Shown piece by piece: positions 1-10,988 of a stretch of 64,000 nt of DNA. Source of the DNA: Phytophthora sp. 'mugwort' (taxonomy: Eukaryota; Oomycota; Peronosporomycetes; Peronosporales; Peronosporaceae); the NCBI GenBank assembly GCA_033558025.1, contig JAUCEF010000016.1:682001-746000 (forward strand), given 5' to 3'. The notes under the pieces were generated by a model. That model saw nothing but the letters and a program-made list of their open reading frames with translations. It was not told where the DNA came from and made no database searches. The position numbers and the translations under genes were made by a program. How positions within the stretch are numbered: the stretch's first letter is position 1; each line of letters begins with the position of its first letter.

Positions 1-1206
1 AGAATTGGGTCGATTACGATGGCTCAGCATCACCAGAAGACAGAATTGCTCCTACGCGTCAGCATAGTGTGTTCGTCTCGTTCAATGATATCCTCATGAC
101 TGTCGTTTGACAGGAAAGTGACCAATTGCTTTCCTTCTAAGTGAGCAGTAAGGTGTTCCACTAATGGCTCTTGCCTTGGACAACGTAGTCGAGGATATGC
201 ATGCACGCCTCAACAGATACCGCTCATTTAGGTAGCGCAACACTTCATTTGGTTCCTCGTGCGCGATGGCATTCCGGCTCCCCTCCGTTTGTACGGCTTC
301 TATAATAACCACTGCCTTGTCAGAGCCTTTGCATACGTATTTGTACAGGTACTTAGCTGCTGTAATTCCTGTGCAGATCTCTACTGTACATTAATATGGC
401 AATTGTACTTCTGGGAGAAATAGGAGCATTCTGACTTGCTCCCTCCCTCCCAAAACCAGTTTTCAAGATAAGTTATACCATCTTTTGACATAAATAGTAC
501 CACCCCGGTTATTGGGAACAACCCAACGATTAGCCGTCTCGTTGGCGTACTCGCGCCCTCTAAATATAAGGACATCCTCCGAGCGCCGACGCCTTCTGTA
601 GTTACTCACGTTAGCTTGGGTGACCTATACCAACAGTTTCGGAAACCCTTTTGAGCATCGGCCATCCTTCCTGCAAGCGCACTCTGGCCTTAGAGCGCCA
701 AACGGACCGTCCATCATGCAGGTCATAACGGTCTTGAACAACGCCGGGTTTTGTGGCCTCATCCGGGGTTCTACCGACACCATTTGGCGATAATCTGTCG
801 CGTACGTGGTTTATCCTCATCAGCCAGAATTATCAAAATTTGTACGTGAGGGAGGTCACGCTTCTGGAACGCTACAGCGTAAATCCGCGCTCAAACACGC
901 CCCAATACGCCTTCCCAGATCAATGGGATAGATCAATCAACAGTGATTTTAGCTGCTGATCCCACACACGCAAAACGATGTCTGGGCGACCCTGAGCTGT
1001 CTGGCCTTCTGGTAATTCACCAAAATTCCTTCCCGCTCCGGGTTACACGTCTTAGTAAGGAAAACGTCGGAGTTGCCAAATTCGCGAGCAATTGTCATTA
1101 AATTCTGGTACGACTTGTACCTTTTGGCGGGGGCCACCAGTATACGATGATGGTAAGATAATACGTTTATCACTTCGATCCAAGAAGTGTTGCCGAGGGG
1201 CTTCAC
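1..1206 (-). pseudogene. Helitron Rep/helicase N-terminal region, decayed and truncated by the window edge
   Basis: Reading the minus strand from 1206 to 1 gives, in shifting frames, successive blocks of the Helitron-like N-terminal (Rep) domain. They are a block ending SDVFLTKTCNPEREG (family form: D-FLT-TCNP), then KRDLPHVQILIILADEDKPRT, then MMDGPFGALRPECACRKDGR-CSKGFPK, then AAKYLYKYVCKGSDKA, NEVLRYLNERYL, EACMHILDYVVQGKSH and VEHLTAHLEGKQLVTFL. The order matches that of an intact Helitron protein. At least four frameshifts and several stops separate the blocks, so it cannot make a protein. The family's HUH catalytic motif (LPH-H) reads LPHVQ here, so one metal-binding His is lost. The helicase part would lie beyond position 1. 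The block order makes the family call safe; exact ends are not visible. Confidence 0.88.
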
Positions 1207-1776
1207 AGGAGTCTAGATTCTGCAACGGAAACTATGCTGCCCATGTTTTCTAATCCATGTACCAGGTCTTAGTTCATGTATTGTCCATGTTATATTTTAT
1301 GAATTGCTGAAATTACTTACGCAGCTCATTTCGATTTGACGCGCGGAAGCACACACACCACGAATCAGAAGCTGCCACGCCCCCTCCGTCGCTGAGAAGC
1401 TGCTGCGGCCGCCCCCACCCACTCTCCCTGCCACACGCGACGAATCAAGCTGCGCCCGCAGAGCCGAGCTGCCCCATAAGCCGAGACGCCGAGACAAGCT
1501 GCGCGGACATGACACGAGCTGCCCACACCACGAGCTGCCTCGCTGTCACTTCGAGAGCCCCCCCCCCCCCCCCTGCCAGATACAACGACACGAGCTGCGC
1601 GACACAAGCCAGACCAAGTAAAGTCCAAGGTAAAAATCTCGCTACACTCTGTACGCTGCTTACACTTACATTTCACTAACACCCATCTGTCGTCGTTATC
1701 GTGAAGGTTTCGCATCCGTTCGTCCACGCAGAACGCTGTTAGCAGCCTCCCAAACGGTGTGGAGACGTCGTGACCG
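1207..1776. repeat. Non-coding stretch rich in CGAGCTGC-like units, with a C homopolymer
   Basis: No recognisable gene. From about 1320 to 1620 the octamer CGAGCTGC and close variants recur at irregular spacing, and a run of about 15 C lies near 1559-1574. A minus-strand open frame (1365-1877) is mostly low-complexity Gly/Arg/Ser and looks like a by-product of this composition. Near 1233-1292 there are copies of a CCATGT-type motif that recurs in the introns of the neighbouring MULE. Confidence 0.5.
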
Positions 1777-4700
1777 TTGTTGAGTGCACGTGTGGGGAGG
1801 CCAATTATTGACCACTTTTTGGCCATGTTTTCTCTATGTTTTTGTATTATGGGCATCATGGCGCTGACCAGGAACACAGACAGAATTCAGAAACGACTGA
1901 AAGAGGAAGAGAGACAAGAGAAAGCTACAGCTGAGAAGACGAAAGCCGCTGAAGAGGAGGAAGTAGCTGAGAAAGCTGAGGGGGGAGAAGAAGCTAAGGA
2001 CGAGGCAGTATCTGAGGAGGAGGAAGAAGCTGAGGAGGATGAAGAAGCTAAGGGGAGGTACCAGAGGAAGGGAGTGATGATGAAAGTGAGCGTGGTGGTC
2101 GGAGTTCTGATGGTAGCGTATCGTCAAGAAAGAGATCGTCATCGGAGAGGTCAAATCTGCTACATACGGTACCTGCATTGAAGAAGCATCACAAGTCCTG
2201 GGCTAGCTTAAGCGTTTTGAAGACATACGAGCAGCGGACAAACACGGTGTTAGTGATCACTGAAACCCTAATATCCGGTTGAGGCACGACCGTTTGAAGA
2301 AGCAAAAGAGATACCTTAACAAGCCGGCTTCGGAGATACCGCTTCTGCCCGAAGCTATGGATCCCTGTCATCGACTCTACATTTGCACTCATGGATGGAG
2401 AGTGCGATCGCGCTCGACTGGGTGCCGGCCGTTCAGCAGGTGACCTATACTGGCTGCAAGTTTCGGTTCCTCGCCTAAGTCTATGAACGTACGTCTGTGA
2501 AGTGGTGGATCGAGATTAAGCTGGAGTTCTACGTTAACAACCACCACGTGTGTCTGACGAAGTATTCTGTTCATATCCGGGCATCCGCCAGGTCCCGGAT
2601 GATTCTCCGATAATGAGCAACATGGAGCTACCCGTGAAGAGTGGAACCAAAGCGAGCAGGATCTACGACTACATCCGTGACAACTCTATCCACCGTGTGA
2701 AGATGCGGGACGTTTACAATCTCGTGACTCGCATCAAAGCAGCGGGTTCGTGTGGAGTGTTTGCATCGTGCGGGTCATGCCACGACTAATCTAATTTATG
2801 CTTTCGATTGTTTAGGTGAGGAGCTTTCCGACGAGAATTAAGTGGCTGAACTTCTGTTAATTTCAACCTGCAGCAGAAGGGAATGTGTCGACAGTCAATG
2901 AAAATGCTCGAGGACAGACGGCCGTCATCTCCATTAGTTCGCAGCACATGCGGAAGCTGTATCACAGGTTCTCGGAACTGTTGCTGATCGACTGCACTCA
3001 CAAGACCAACAGGTACGACGACCACGTCTTACTTCCATGTATCGACCATGTTTTTCATGTTAGCATTCATCATGTATTGACCATATACCCACCATGTACT
3101 GGCCATGGTTTGTATGATGTGTATTGGCCATGTCCAACCGCAGGTACAATTACCAGTTGTGTACGTTCATGGTCATGGATCAGTTCGGGAATGGTCAGCC
3201 GGTACAGCTTTCGGTCATTGAACGCTATGCGGATTGGCATATGGTGAAGACGATCGAGCATTTCCAGGCTGTTAATGCGTGGGAGGCTACGAGGGTCGTC
3301 GTCGTAGAAAAGGACCTGAAGCAGATCGAGGTGTTGACGCGAATGTTTCCCGACGCACGCATCCTACTTTGTCACTTTCACGTGATCAAATGGCTTGCTT
3401 CCGCCATTCGTGATGACAAGAAGGATGGTACATATCCTAATGAAGTGCTGAAACAGATTGACCACTGCGTTGCGAACATTGTGTGGTCGGTCGGACGAAG
3501 AATTCCAGAACCATGCTGACGAGTTCAAGTTGCTCGCTTGTCGCGGTGGACGCGAGGCGTTGTGGATATACTTCAGCAAGAATTAGGCTGCGAAGACGGA
3601 AATGTGGTGACGGATTTTCGCATGAATTTGCCCCACTTCCGACATAATACGAACAACAGACTCGAGAACTTCTTCGGGAAGCTCAAGGCTGACCTCGACC
3701 GGTCGTTCTCCATGAAGGACTGTCTGCAAGCAATTCTCAACTTCAACGCCGCAAAGAAGACGAATATCACACAAAGGTCATGATGCCGGTGTCCATCCGG
3801 AACGCGAACTACGGAGAAGAGATGAACCAACGTTTGGGAACGACATCTGACTGGATTGCCGAGATATTCTTCGTTGAGTATCAATTCGCGACAGACCCTG
3901 AAACGATAGCGCATTACACTTTTAATGAGCGAGAGCATCTCGTACATGTCATGCGCGACGGCCGTGTCGACCGAGTCGACACAAACACATGGCTCTGCGA
4001 CTGTAAATTCTTCACCACGATGAAACTGCCGTGTCGCCATTACTGCTGTACCGTATTCGTCAAAACATTCCTTGATGTCCGGGTTCTGGCCATGTTTTGG
4101 TCATGACTTGCGCACAGGTTATGGCCATGTATTGACCATGTATTGACCATAATTTGTGTTTCTGTTTGCTTAGATGGGTAAGGACGTCCGCCTAAGACGA
4201 CGAGATCGCCACTATCGAGGTCCTATCCGCGTTAGCACATGCCGTGATGATGTAAAGAGGAAGAAACAGATGACCGAGCGAGACAAAATACAAGCCCGCT
4301 CAAGAAGTATTCTCGCGTATCACCACGGAGCTGACTGATTTTCCAGACGCAAAGTTTGAAACGCGATGCAAAATCTGGAAGGATGGTGGAACAACTTGCG
4401 ACAAGGGAGTTTGTCGTTACCAGCGCAACCTTCGCAGAGCGGGTCCCAATGGTGAGTTAGCGCCAACGCAACTAGCTGCCACCACTGAAGTCGATGAAGA
4501 GCAGAAAGACGATCAAGTCCACGAGGGTAGCAGTGGTGGTAAGAGTGCTGAAGTAGACGGATCATTGAAACTCAAGCCATTCAACCCGCGAGCTCCAAAG
4601 TCATGGCAACCTAAGCAACCTCGGGCTGCTGCAGACTCAAAGCGAAGCGCAGAGCGGAAGGAGTACAATCAGGGCAGCAGATTGCGAGAACTGCTTCGTG

Positions 4701-4804
4701 CGAAAGATGTGATGGAGATCAAGTGCAATCTCGAGACGAACAGGACTCCGCTGAATGAAGTGTTCTCGTTTCTTTTTTGTTGGCAGGTGATGTTGGTGTG
4801 TTGA
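1777..4804 (+). pseudogene. MULE (Mutator-like) transposase gene with SWIM zinc finger, spliced and frameshifted
   Basis: Plus-strand fragments follow the order of an oomycete MULE transposase. First comes a highly charged Lys/Glu N-terminal segment (about 1880-2090). The DDE core follows: ELLLIDCTHKTN, spliced to RYNYQLCTFMVMDQFGNGQ, then VVVVEKDLKQIEVL and ARILLCHFHVIKW. Then come HFRHNTNNRLENFFGKLK and a SWIM finger (CDCKFFTTMKLPCRH, the CxC...CxH pattern). A GT-AG intron at 3013-3143 rejoins the core exactly in frame (N-R-Y), and another probable intron ends in TTGCTTAG near 4172. The frame shifts near 3519, 3783 and 4106, so the copy is probably dead. I found no terminal inverted repeats. 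Family is secure; exon borders other than 3013-3143 are not. Confidence 0.85.
3013..3143 (+). repeat. Intron of the MULE gene carrying a repeated CCATGTATTGACC motif
   Basis: The GT-AG intron contains at least five degenerate copies of a unit like TGTATTGACCATG / TGTACTGGCCATG (about 3038-3134). The same unit recurs in a tandem run at 4086-4152, beside the next acceptor site, and in looser form at 1233-1292 and 1806-1860. Removing this intron joins CTHKTN to RYNYQ, the expected MULE core. Confidence 0.6.
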
Positions 4805-4906
4805 AGTGCCGGTTTGCATATGTTGTGCATGTGTGGGTTTGCGTGAGTTACGGATTTTTGGTGTAGATACGCATTCATGATTGATTACTAGACCAAATGC
4901 TTTCTA

Positions 4907-4966
4907 TAGCTCAGCTGTCGCTCTATGCGAGCCAGCAGTTAGCGGGTTCGAGTCCCGCTTTGACCA
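4907..4966 (+). other. tRNA-like sequence (A box and B box), degenerate
   Basis: TAGCTCAGCTG fits an RNA polymerase III A box, and GGTTCGAGTCC inside the T-arm GCGGG-TTCGAGT-CCCGC fits a perfect B box. The 3' acceptor-like TTTGACC has no complementary 5' strand at the right place, and the anticodon arm does not fold. It is therefore a tRNA pseudogene or the head of a tRNA-derived short repeat. A TG-rich stretch precedes it (4790-4860). Confidence 0.4.
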
Positions 4967-5088
4967 TAACTTTTGCATCTTCCCACAATACATATGGGAT
5001 ACCTGATGGGATTAGAAAACTCACCGTAGCAAAGACAGTAGAAGAAATGAGCTAGGAAGGTAGAGAACAATACCGACATCAATCCCAC

Positions 5089-7487
5089 TCACTTTTGGTT
5101 TTGCAACCTCGCCAAGAAGCCTTCTTCATCAACACGCCCCGCACGCTCTTCCTCTCCTGCTTTTAATCTCGTGCTTCGACGATTATTCCAGTTCATAAGT
5201 GAATCAATCTTTATCCGGGCGCCGAGCGGGATACTCCAAGTAGCAATACATGCTCCGCTTCGACTAAGTTTGTGATCTCGTGTCGGCTTCGGCACATACA
5301 CGAAACCTACTGAACTACACACTTTGATTGTACTCACGTCCGGTTTGGAGCCGAGTAGTTTCTCCGATAGTGTCTTCCCTTTGAGCGCACATGTAGAACT
5401 CATGTTGTCGATATCGACAACGTCCCGCAGTACATCTGGCCACGGATTTTAAGGAAATCTGCTGCGGCCATTAAGGCGCGCATCTTGTTGACAAGAACTC
5501 CGTTCAGTTTTTCAGCGCATTCTCTTCTGGGGTGTGCGGGAGAGCTGGAATGAACTTTATCCCTTGTAAGGCGATAAATAACTCCAGCGCTTCGTTCACA
5601 AATACCGCCACCGTCGGTAGTGAACGTCTTGATTCGGTGGCCTTGTGCTTCAAGTTCTGACATCAACAAAGGGTGTTCTCGTTGGCTTTGGCCTTGTGAT
5701 TGAGCGGATATACCCACTTGTAGCGCGGACCTTCAACTTGGATGATCTGAAAGTATCGATAATTGGTCACACTTGGAAAGTAGCGGCCCATGTCGCAGGT
5801 GCTCGACAGCAGTCTCTCGTAGTTAGCCTTGGTGCGCTTGGCCGAAACATCGGCTTTATACGACATGCACTTCCTCTTCGCGCTTATACAAGTCAAACAA
5901 GTGAACTTCTTCTTGAATAATTCGGCGGAAATGCACATGCCAGTAATTACTCTCTTGTCCAGCATGGTCTTGATTGCAGCAACATTAAGGTGGCTAAGCC
6001 GTTCATGCCAATGCATCAAAAGGCTAGCGCCAGCGTCTGCATTTGCCATCACCGAGTCATCAGGTTTGTGCTTCGTATATAGCCAATAGTGATCGCCTTA
6101 ATTTATGAATTCCAATCGTTCCAGACCACGATCCAGCCAGAGCTTCCGTGGGGTTTTGGTGAAAGGAGAAATGACGGTACCCATTCAGCACTTTCCATTC
6201 TGCCTCAGCTATGAGGTTCGTCGTACCGGTTGGAGAATACTCCACGTCTTCAAATTTGACGTGCACAGTTTCATTGCCACGACATCCCACCTGGGAATTA
6301 GCTGCTATCGCCATGAGAGACCCACTCATTACGCTTTTCGTAACTTCACCGGTCCAGACCTTGAAGACTGCTTTTGATCTTATGCTGCAGTGAACGCGTT
6401 ATGATCCATGCACACGTGCGTTGTACTTCCACAGTCCAACATCCAGACAGCTGAGCCACGAACATGATTGTATTCACCACCAGACCTTGAAGACTGCTTT
6501 TGATCTTATGCTGCAGTGAACGCGTTATGATCCATGCACACGTGCGTTGTACTTCCACAGTCCAACATCCAGACAGCTGAGGCACGAACATGATTGTATT
6601 CACCACCATGCCAACATCCGGTATTTCGCCACAGTCGCTTTCATTTTCACTGCTGCTGTCCGCGCCACTATTCAACCACGTCATGTGGTGAATTTCGCCC
6701 TTTTTCTTCTTTTTCGAGTCAGTATACCTCTCCTGCTTGTCCTGCTTTGGGAGGTTTACGGTTTTGTCTCCTTTTCATCTTCTTAGACTTCTTCTTGTAG
6801 TACCAGCAGTCTCGCTTAAACTGTCCAGGCTTACCTCAGTGAAAACATTATATCTTCTTGCCACCATTCGATCGATTAACTTGGGCTTGTGAGTTGCTGG
6901 CCAAAAATTCCAACCCCATTCACCACCACACCGCTGTTACCGTTTTTTTGCCAACCCGATGGCTGTGTCATTCGAGCTCGTATATCGCCTGACCGAAGGG
7001 CGTTTGCCACTTGCAGCAGGGTTGGCGGGTTGCCTTGGCGAGTAGTAAGTTCAAATTGTTCAAGCAACTCTGGATATGTCGTCGCGCTACTCCATCAATA
7101 GCAGTTCTGCTATTTCAGCGACCACAATTCCATGTTCAGGTCCCGTGTCATGTAGTTGTAGGCGCAGCCTTTTCATCACAGCGATGTAGTCTGCTGTCAA
7201 TTGAGTCCCGCCTGCGTTGTCTGATACAGTTGCCGGCGAACGAGTATAGCGTAGGAGAAGTCCCGTTGCGTGTGATCTGCCACCAAAGTGCTCCATATTT
7301 ACTGAGCGGTGGTTATTCCACATACCTTCGTCGCATCATTGTTTTGACATCGTCGTAACCCTCGTAGTACGACTACTTGAGCTACACGATCGCGCTCATC
7401 AAACTGAGCTTGTTGGTCCACATCAGTGGCATGGCGTGCTTCTTCTCCGATCACGACCCTCCTTGACTCTCGATCACTCAAGTACAA
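5089..7487 (-). pseudogene. Ty1/copia retrotransposon, gag to integrase, 3' truncated
   Basis: On the minus strand from 7487 downward there is a gag region (NAGGTQLTADYIAVMKRLRL near 7200). A zinc knuckle follows near 6840-6790, with one stop and a His-to-Gln change (H-stop-GKPGQFKRDC). The protease active-site block is VWMLDCGSTTHVCMDHNAF. The integrase zinc region then reads WHERLSHLNVAAIKTML...CLTCISAKRKC (6052-5830), followed by the integrase C-terminal part to 5089. Stops and frameshifts interrupt it throughout. Reverse transcriptase and RNase H should follow below 5089 but are absent, because the sequence runs into the tRNA-like site and the MULE. No LTR was recognised. Confidence 0.87.
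6354..6605. repeat. 126-bp tandem duplication (two units, one mismatch seen)
   Basis: Unit 1 is 6354-6479 and unit 2 is 6480-6605. The only difference I see is GAGCCACG against GAGGCACG. The unit is 42 codons long and keeps the frame, so it duplicates the copia protease block with its catalytic Asp (LDCGST). Confidence 0.9.
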
Positions 7488-8205
7488 CTCGAGCTCAGCT
7501 CGAAAAGCTCGAAAGTACCCTTAAAGCGCGGGGGGTTGCTGCTTCCTCTGATGACCCCCCTTGCCACTTGTTATTGGTTTTGGTTCCCACCTTCACCAAC
7601 ATTTGTTGTCGGTTTTGGCCTGCAATATCAGCCGTAGTTGTAGATTCGGTCCAGCGCTGGCCATGTTTCTATTAGTCATCTTTCACTCACAGATGTGCCG
7701 ATATCACTCGTCTGCCACAGCTTGAGCCTTGGGCTCACACACTAACAACAATAGCATTTCGAGATAAGTAGAGGCGAGCGTTTGGTCGAGGAAACACGGC
7801 GTATGTTGGACGCAGTGAGTCGAGGAGGTACTATTCTCGTGTGGGGCAAAATCCGAAGTGATTCATTCTTTTTTACCAGCCACCACTACTGTATGAACGT
7901 GCCTGTTGGACACGAGGAGGAAATCCCAGGCACAAACTCCTCGCTTTGGCCTAACCGCCACGGCATAAGGTCCCTATCATTGCTGACGGGTCTTGACAAG
8001 AGCGTGATTTTCCTGGATTCTTTTTGCATTTATAGCATGGCGGAAAAATAATGGCAACCGGTTTCAAGTATATAAGAGACAAGAACATTTCAACGAGCGA
8101 AAGATCATGGTGACAAGAAATTCACTTCCGATCCTCAGTAGTGGTTGGTTTCTCTTTGCGAAAGTACCGAAATACATATGACGTATGATAGCCTGGCGAG
8201 TGACC
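7488..8205. other. Intergenic, no gene recognised
   Basis: Short open frames only, without family signatures. The stretch separates the copia fragment from the first MULE of the inverted pair. It may hold the 5' part of the copia element, but I cannot identify an LTR. Confidence 0.4.
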
Positions 8206-8214
8206 GACCATCAA
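8206..8214 (+). repeat. Left target-site duplication of the left MULE
   Basis: GACCATCAA directly abuts the GAGAA terminus. Its partner at 12325-12333 is GACGATCAA, with one mismatch. Confidence 0.8.
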
Positions 8215-8444
8215 GAGAACGGTAGAATCGCACAGACAAGACAAATGAACTTTACAGATGAACATACAATCAAACATATTTCAAAAGTGAGGAGAACAGA
8301 AAAACTTGTCAGGAGGAGTAAATCCACAGATTGAAGCGAGAAAAGCACAGATACGGTAACTAGAATGAAGTGGTTCACACGACCCTTGAACAGCCTAATC
8401 TCAACCACCCAACCTCATTTGTGAAAAGAAGACAAGAAGCATAA

Positions 8445-8506
8445 GGAGCGGTGACTGTGCGAGCCCGGTGACGCAGCCAGAGGAGAGCAGTCCGTGGAGC
8501 GGTGAC
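8445..8506 (+). promoter_or_regulatory. Three subterminal CGGTGAC motifs ahead of the MULE transposase
   Basis: CGGTGAC occurs at 8449-8455, 8466-8472 and 8500-8506, twice inside GGAGCGGTGAC. The sites lie between the outer TIR and the presumed transposase start at 8527. The same heptamer on the other strand makes up the minisatellite between the two genes. A role in transposase binding or promoter control is inference. The mirrored sites in the right copy are at 16204-16261. Confidence 0.45.
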
Positions 8507-8526
8507 AGGGAAAAGTTGAGGATGAG

Positions 8527-10534
8527 ATGCCACGTGCTAAGCACAATTGGGAGGAGCTGTGTGCGTTAGAGTCTCTGGAAGCTGTTGCAGACTTTGTCGA
8601 GGGAGAGTTTTGTTGCTCTCAAGTCACTCAAACGGATCCATACCGGCAGTGCCGCGTTTGCCATGGGGTCGATCATTAATGGTGGAAAGGCGATTGAAGT
8701 GCACGAGCAAAACGTGTAAAATCTATGGCTCGTGCATGGTGAAATGGAAAATCTGGAGATGCAACGATTCCAATCGGTCGCGGATCTTTCACAAGACCGT
8801 ATTCGTGAAGCCGTCCAGCGCAAAGGCCCCCACAAGAGTGTGATATCAGAAGAAATGAAGAAGTTCATTCTCCAACGAGACGAGTGTGGTATCTCTCCAT
8901 AGCTCATTCTTAGCAACATGAAGCACATTCCGACATCATCGCGCCAACGCGAGGATATCCGACGCTGTCCCAGGTCACAAACTGTGTCAAGTATCTTTGG
9001 AAGCTTAAGGGCACTAAGAATTCTATACACGTCTTGAAGCAAATGATGAGGGATCGTGCGTTCAATCTAACGGGCGATCTTAACAAAGCTTTCTTCTTTG
9101 GGGGACGAGAGGATGAAGAGGGATACGCTTACGTTGGAAAAGGTACTGATGAAGGCTCTTCCGTTATTGGAGTGAGAGCGACAAGTCGTGCTCTTGTCAA
9201 TGCGACAATGGAGTACGCCTCGGCGAGTCGGTTCACTCTGCTCCATGCAGATGCAACCTTTAAGTTAAGCGACATCAGTTATCCTGTGATTACCTGTAGA
9301 TTTTCAGACGTTACACGCTCGTATCAGCTTGCTGCAATCTTCGTTGTCAGTCGCTGAACGGCCAAGGAGTACGCTATGTCTCTAAGTGCACTTACTCGCA
9401 TCGTAAAGCAAATTCGACCCAATGCTACTCTCCACATCGACGCGGTGATGGGAGACGCCGAGGACGCACAACTGAACGGCTTCCAACAGGTTGCAGAGTT
9501 CACATCAGCTACATACCTGATGTGTTTTTTTTCACTAGTTCTACAACGTCCGGAAACGTACTCGGCATTTGTCACCGGCCCTCCGGAAAGCGTGACAGGT
9601 GGAATAATGCGAATTCACTACGCTGCCAACATGACCGTGTACTACTCGGAAAAGGATGACATGCTGACTAAGTGGAAGGCGATCCCTCAATTGGAATCGT
9701 TTTTGTAGCCTACTTTACAAACCAGTGGATCGATAACAGATATTGGAGGTGGCAGATATTTCACACGCCAAGTGGGTATGCGACAACAAACAACCCATGT
9801 GAGACTTTCAACGCACTGCTGAAGAGATACACTGGAAGACGGCGCTATCATATGGCGTCAGCCAGGTTGTCGATAAAGACGCAACGAAAAGGACACCGGT
9901 ACCAGAAAACCACATCCAGCAGCCAGCTCCGTTCATGGCAAGAGCAGCCTCGTCAATGATCGGAACGGGGCGCGTCATCGTTCACGCAACGGACAATCCA
10001 AGCCTCTGTCGCGTCAAGCAACTTCGAAAGGACAAAGCAGTCAAGTCAGAGGAACCCGAAGCGCTGTGCTCTGTGTTGGATGGCCCGGTTCATGTACGAC
10101 TGAAGTAGAAGACGACGGACTCATTTTGGGTCCCGCCTTGCTGGTAAGAGAGCAACGGACTCGCACGGCGCAACTATACAATAGTATGGTGACGTGGTCG
10201 CTGTGGTACGCTCACATATCCTCCATGCCCGAGGGAGATGAATAGTGGACGTCGAGAAGTGTATGTGCGGTTGTAAATTTTACAGCAAGCACAAGACATG
10301 CTGTCACGTTATAGTTGGGCAGAAGGCAAAAAAATTGGAAACCTGGTGCAGAAGATGTTACCACTAAACTATTTAACCGTCAGATTCGAAAAGCGAAGAA
10401 ACAGAAGCAGCAGGCACCATGTAGCAACAAGCAGCGCTATGGACCCTTTGCCGTTTTCAGAAGCACCTGAAGGTCGTCCACTACTGGCTTCGAGAGCCTT
10501 GAGCGTTCAGTTCATCCTAAGTCCTGACGCCTAA
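8527..10534 (+). pseudogene. MULE transposase (mudrA-like), left copy, inactivated
   Basis: The likely start is the ATG at 8527 (MPRAKHNWEELCALESL). It is followed by a Cys-containing N-terminal region. The MULE DDE core comes next: RFTLLHADATFKLSDISYP, TCRFSDVTRSYQLAAIFVVS, LHIDAVMGDAEDAQLNGF and YLMCFF. Then come HTPSGYATTNNPCETFNALL and a SWIM finger, CGCKFYSKHKTCCH (CxCx9CxH). A TGA at 9355 interrupts the core between the SR and TAKEY motifs. The frame shifts near 9700 and elsewhere, and a stop lies at the former start of the finger region. The neighbour at 10989-11888 converges on it. The same breaks are present in the right copy. Confidence 0.87.
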
Positions 10535-10604
10535 GAGATTTCATACATGTATTACGTATCGAGCACCAGGTTTCATAATTGCTATGTTCGGTCACCAACC
10601 TGGC

Positions 10605-10880
10605 GCCCCACTTCTCGGTGTCACTGCTCTTCCAGTTGTCACTACTCTGCTGTTGTCACCACTCTTCTTGATGTAACCGATCTTCCTAGTGTCACCGGTC
10701 TTCTCGGTGTCACCCGGTCGTCTCGGCGTCACCAGTCTTCACGGTGTCACTGTTCCGCTCTTGTCACCGCTCTTCCTGGTGTCACCGGTCTTCTAGGTGT
10801 CACTTCTCCGCTGCTGCCACTGCTCTTCTTGCTGTCACAACATTTCCCGTTGTCACCGCACTTCTGTATGTCGCTGCGCC
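10605..10880. repeat. Degenerate minisatellite (about 18-bp unit, GGTGTCACCGGTCTTCTC type), left copy
   Basis: About fourteen imperfect units of the form GGTGTCACCGGTCTTCTC lie between the 3' ends of the two convergent MULE genes. Spacing between GTCAC cores is mostly 15-18 bp. The open frames across it encode only Ser/Thr/His/Cys repeats and look non-genic. Confidence 0.75.
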
Positions 10881-10988
10881 AAGGTTTTCATTGCTCTGTC
10901 ATCGCTTTTCATGTTGCCACCAATATCTATAATATCTTAAGAAACTTTCCATCATAGCCATGACGATGTATTTTTCATTACTCACTAC

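Noticed and set aside
1365..1877. 170-codon minus-strand open frame
   Set aside because: Half of it is Gly/Arg/Ser low complexity over a C run, it overlaps the charged plus-strand exon of the MULE, and it has no recognisable domain.
10547..10957. 136-codon frame rich in Cys/His/Ser (possible secreted repeat protein)
   Set aside because: It is the translation of the 18-bp minisatellite, open in several frames and without a signal peptide.
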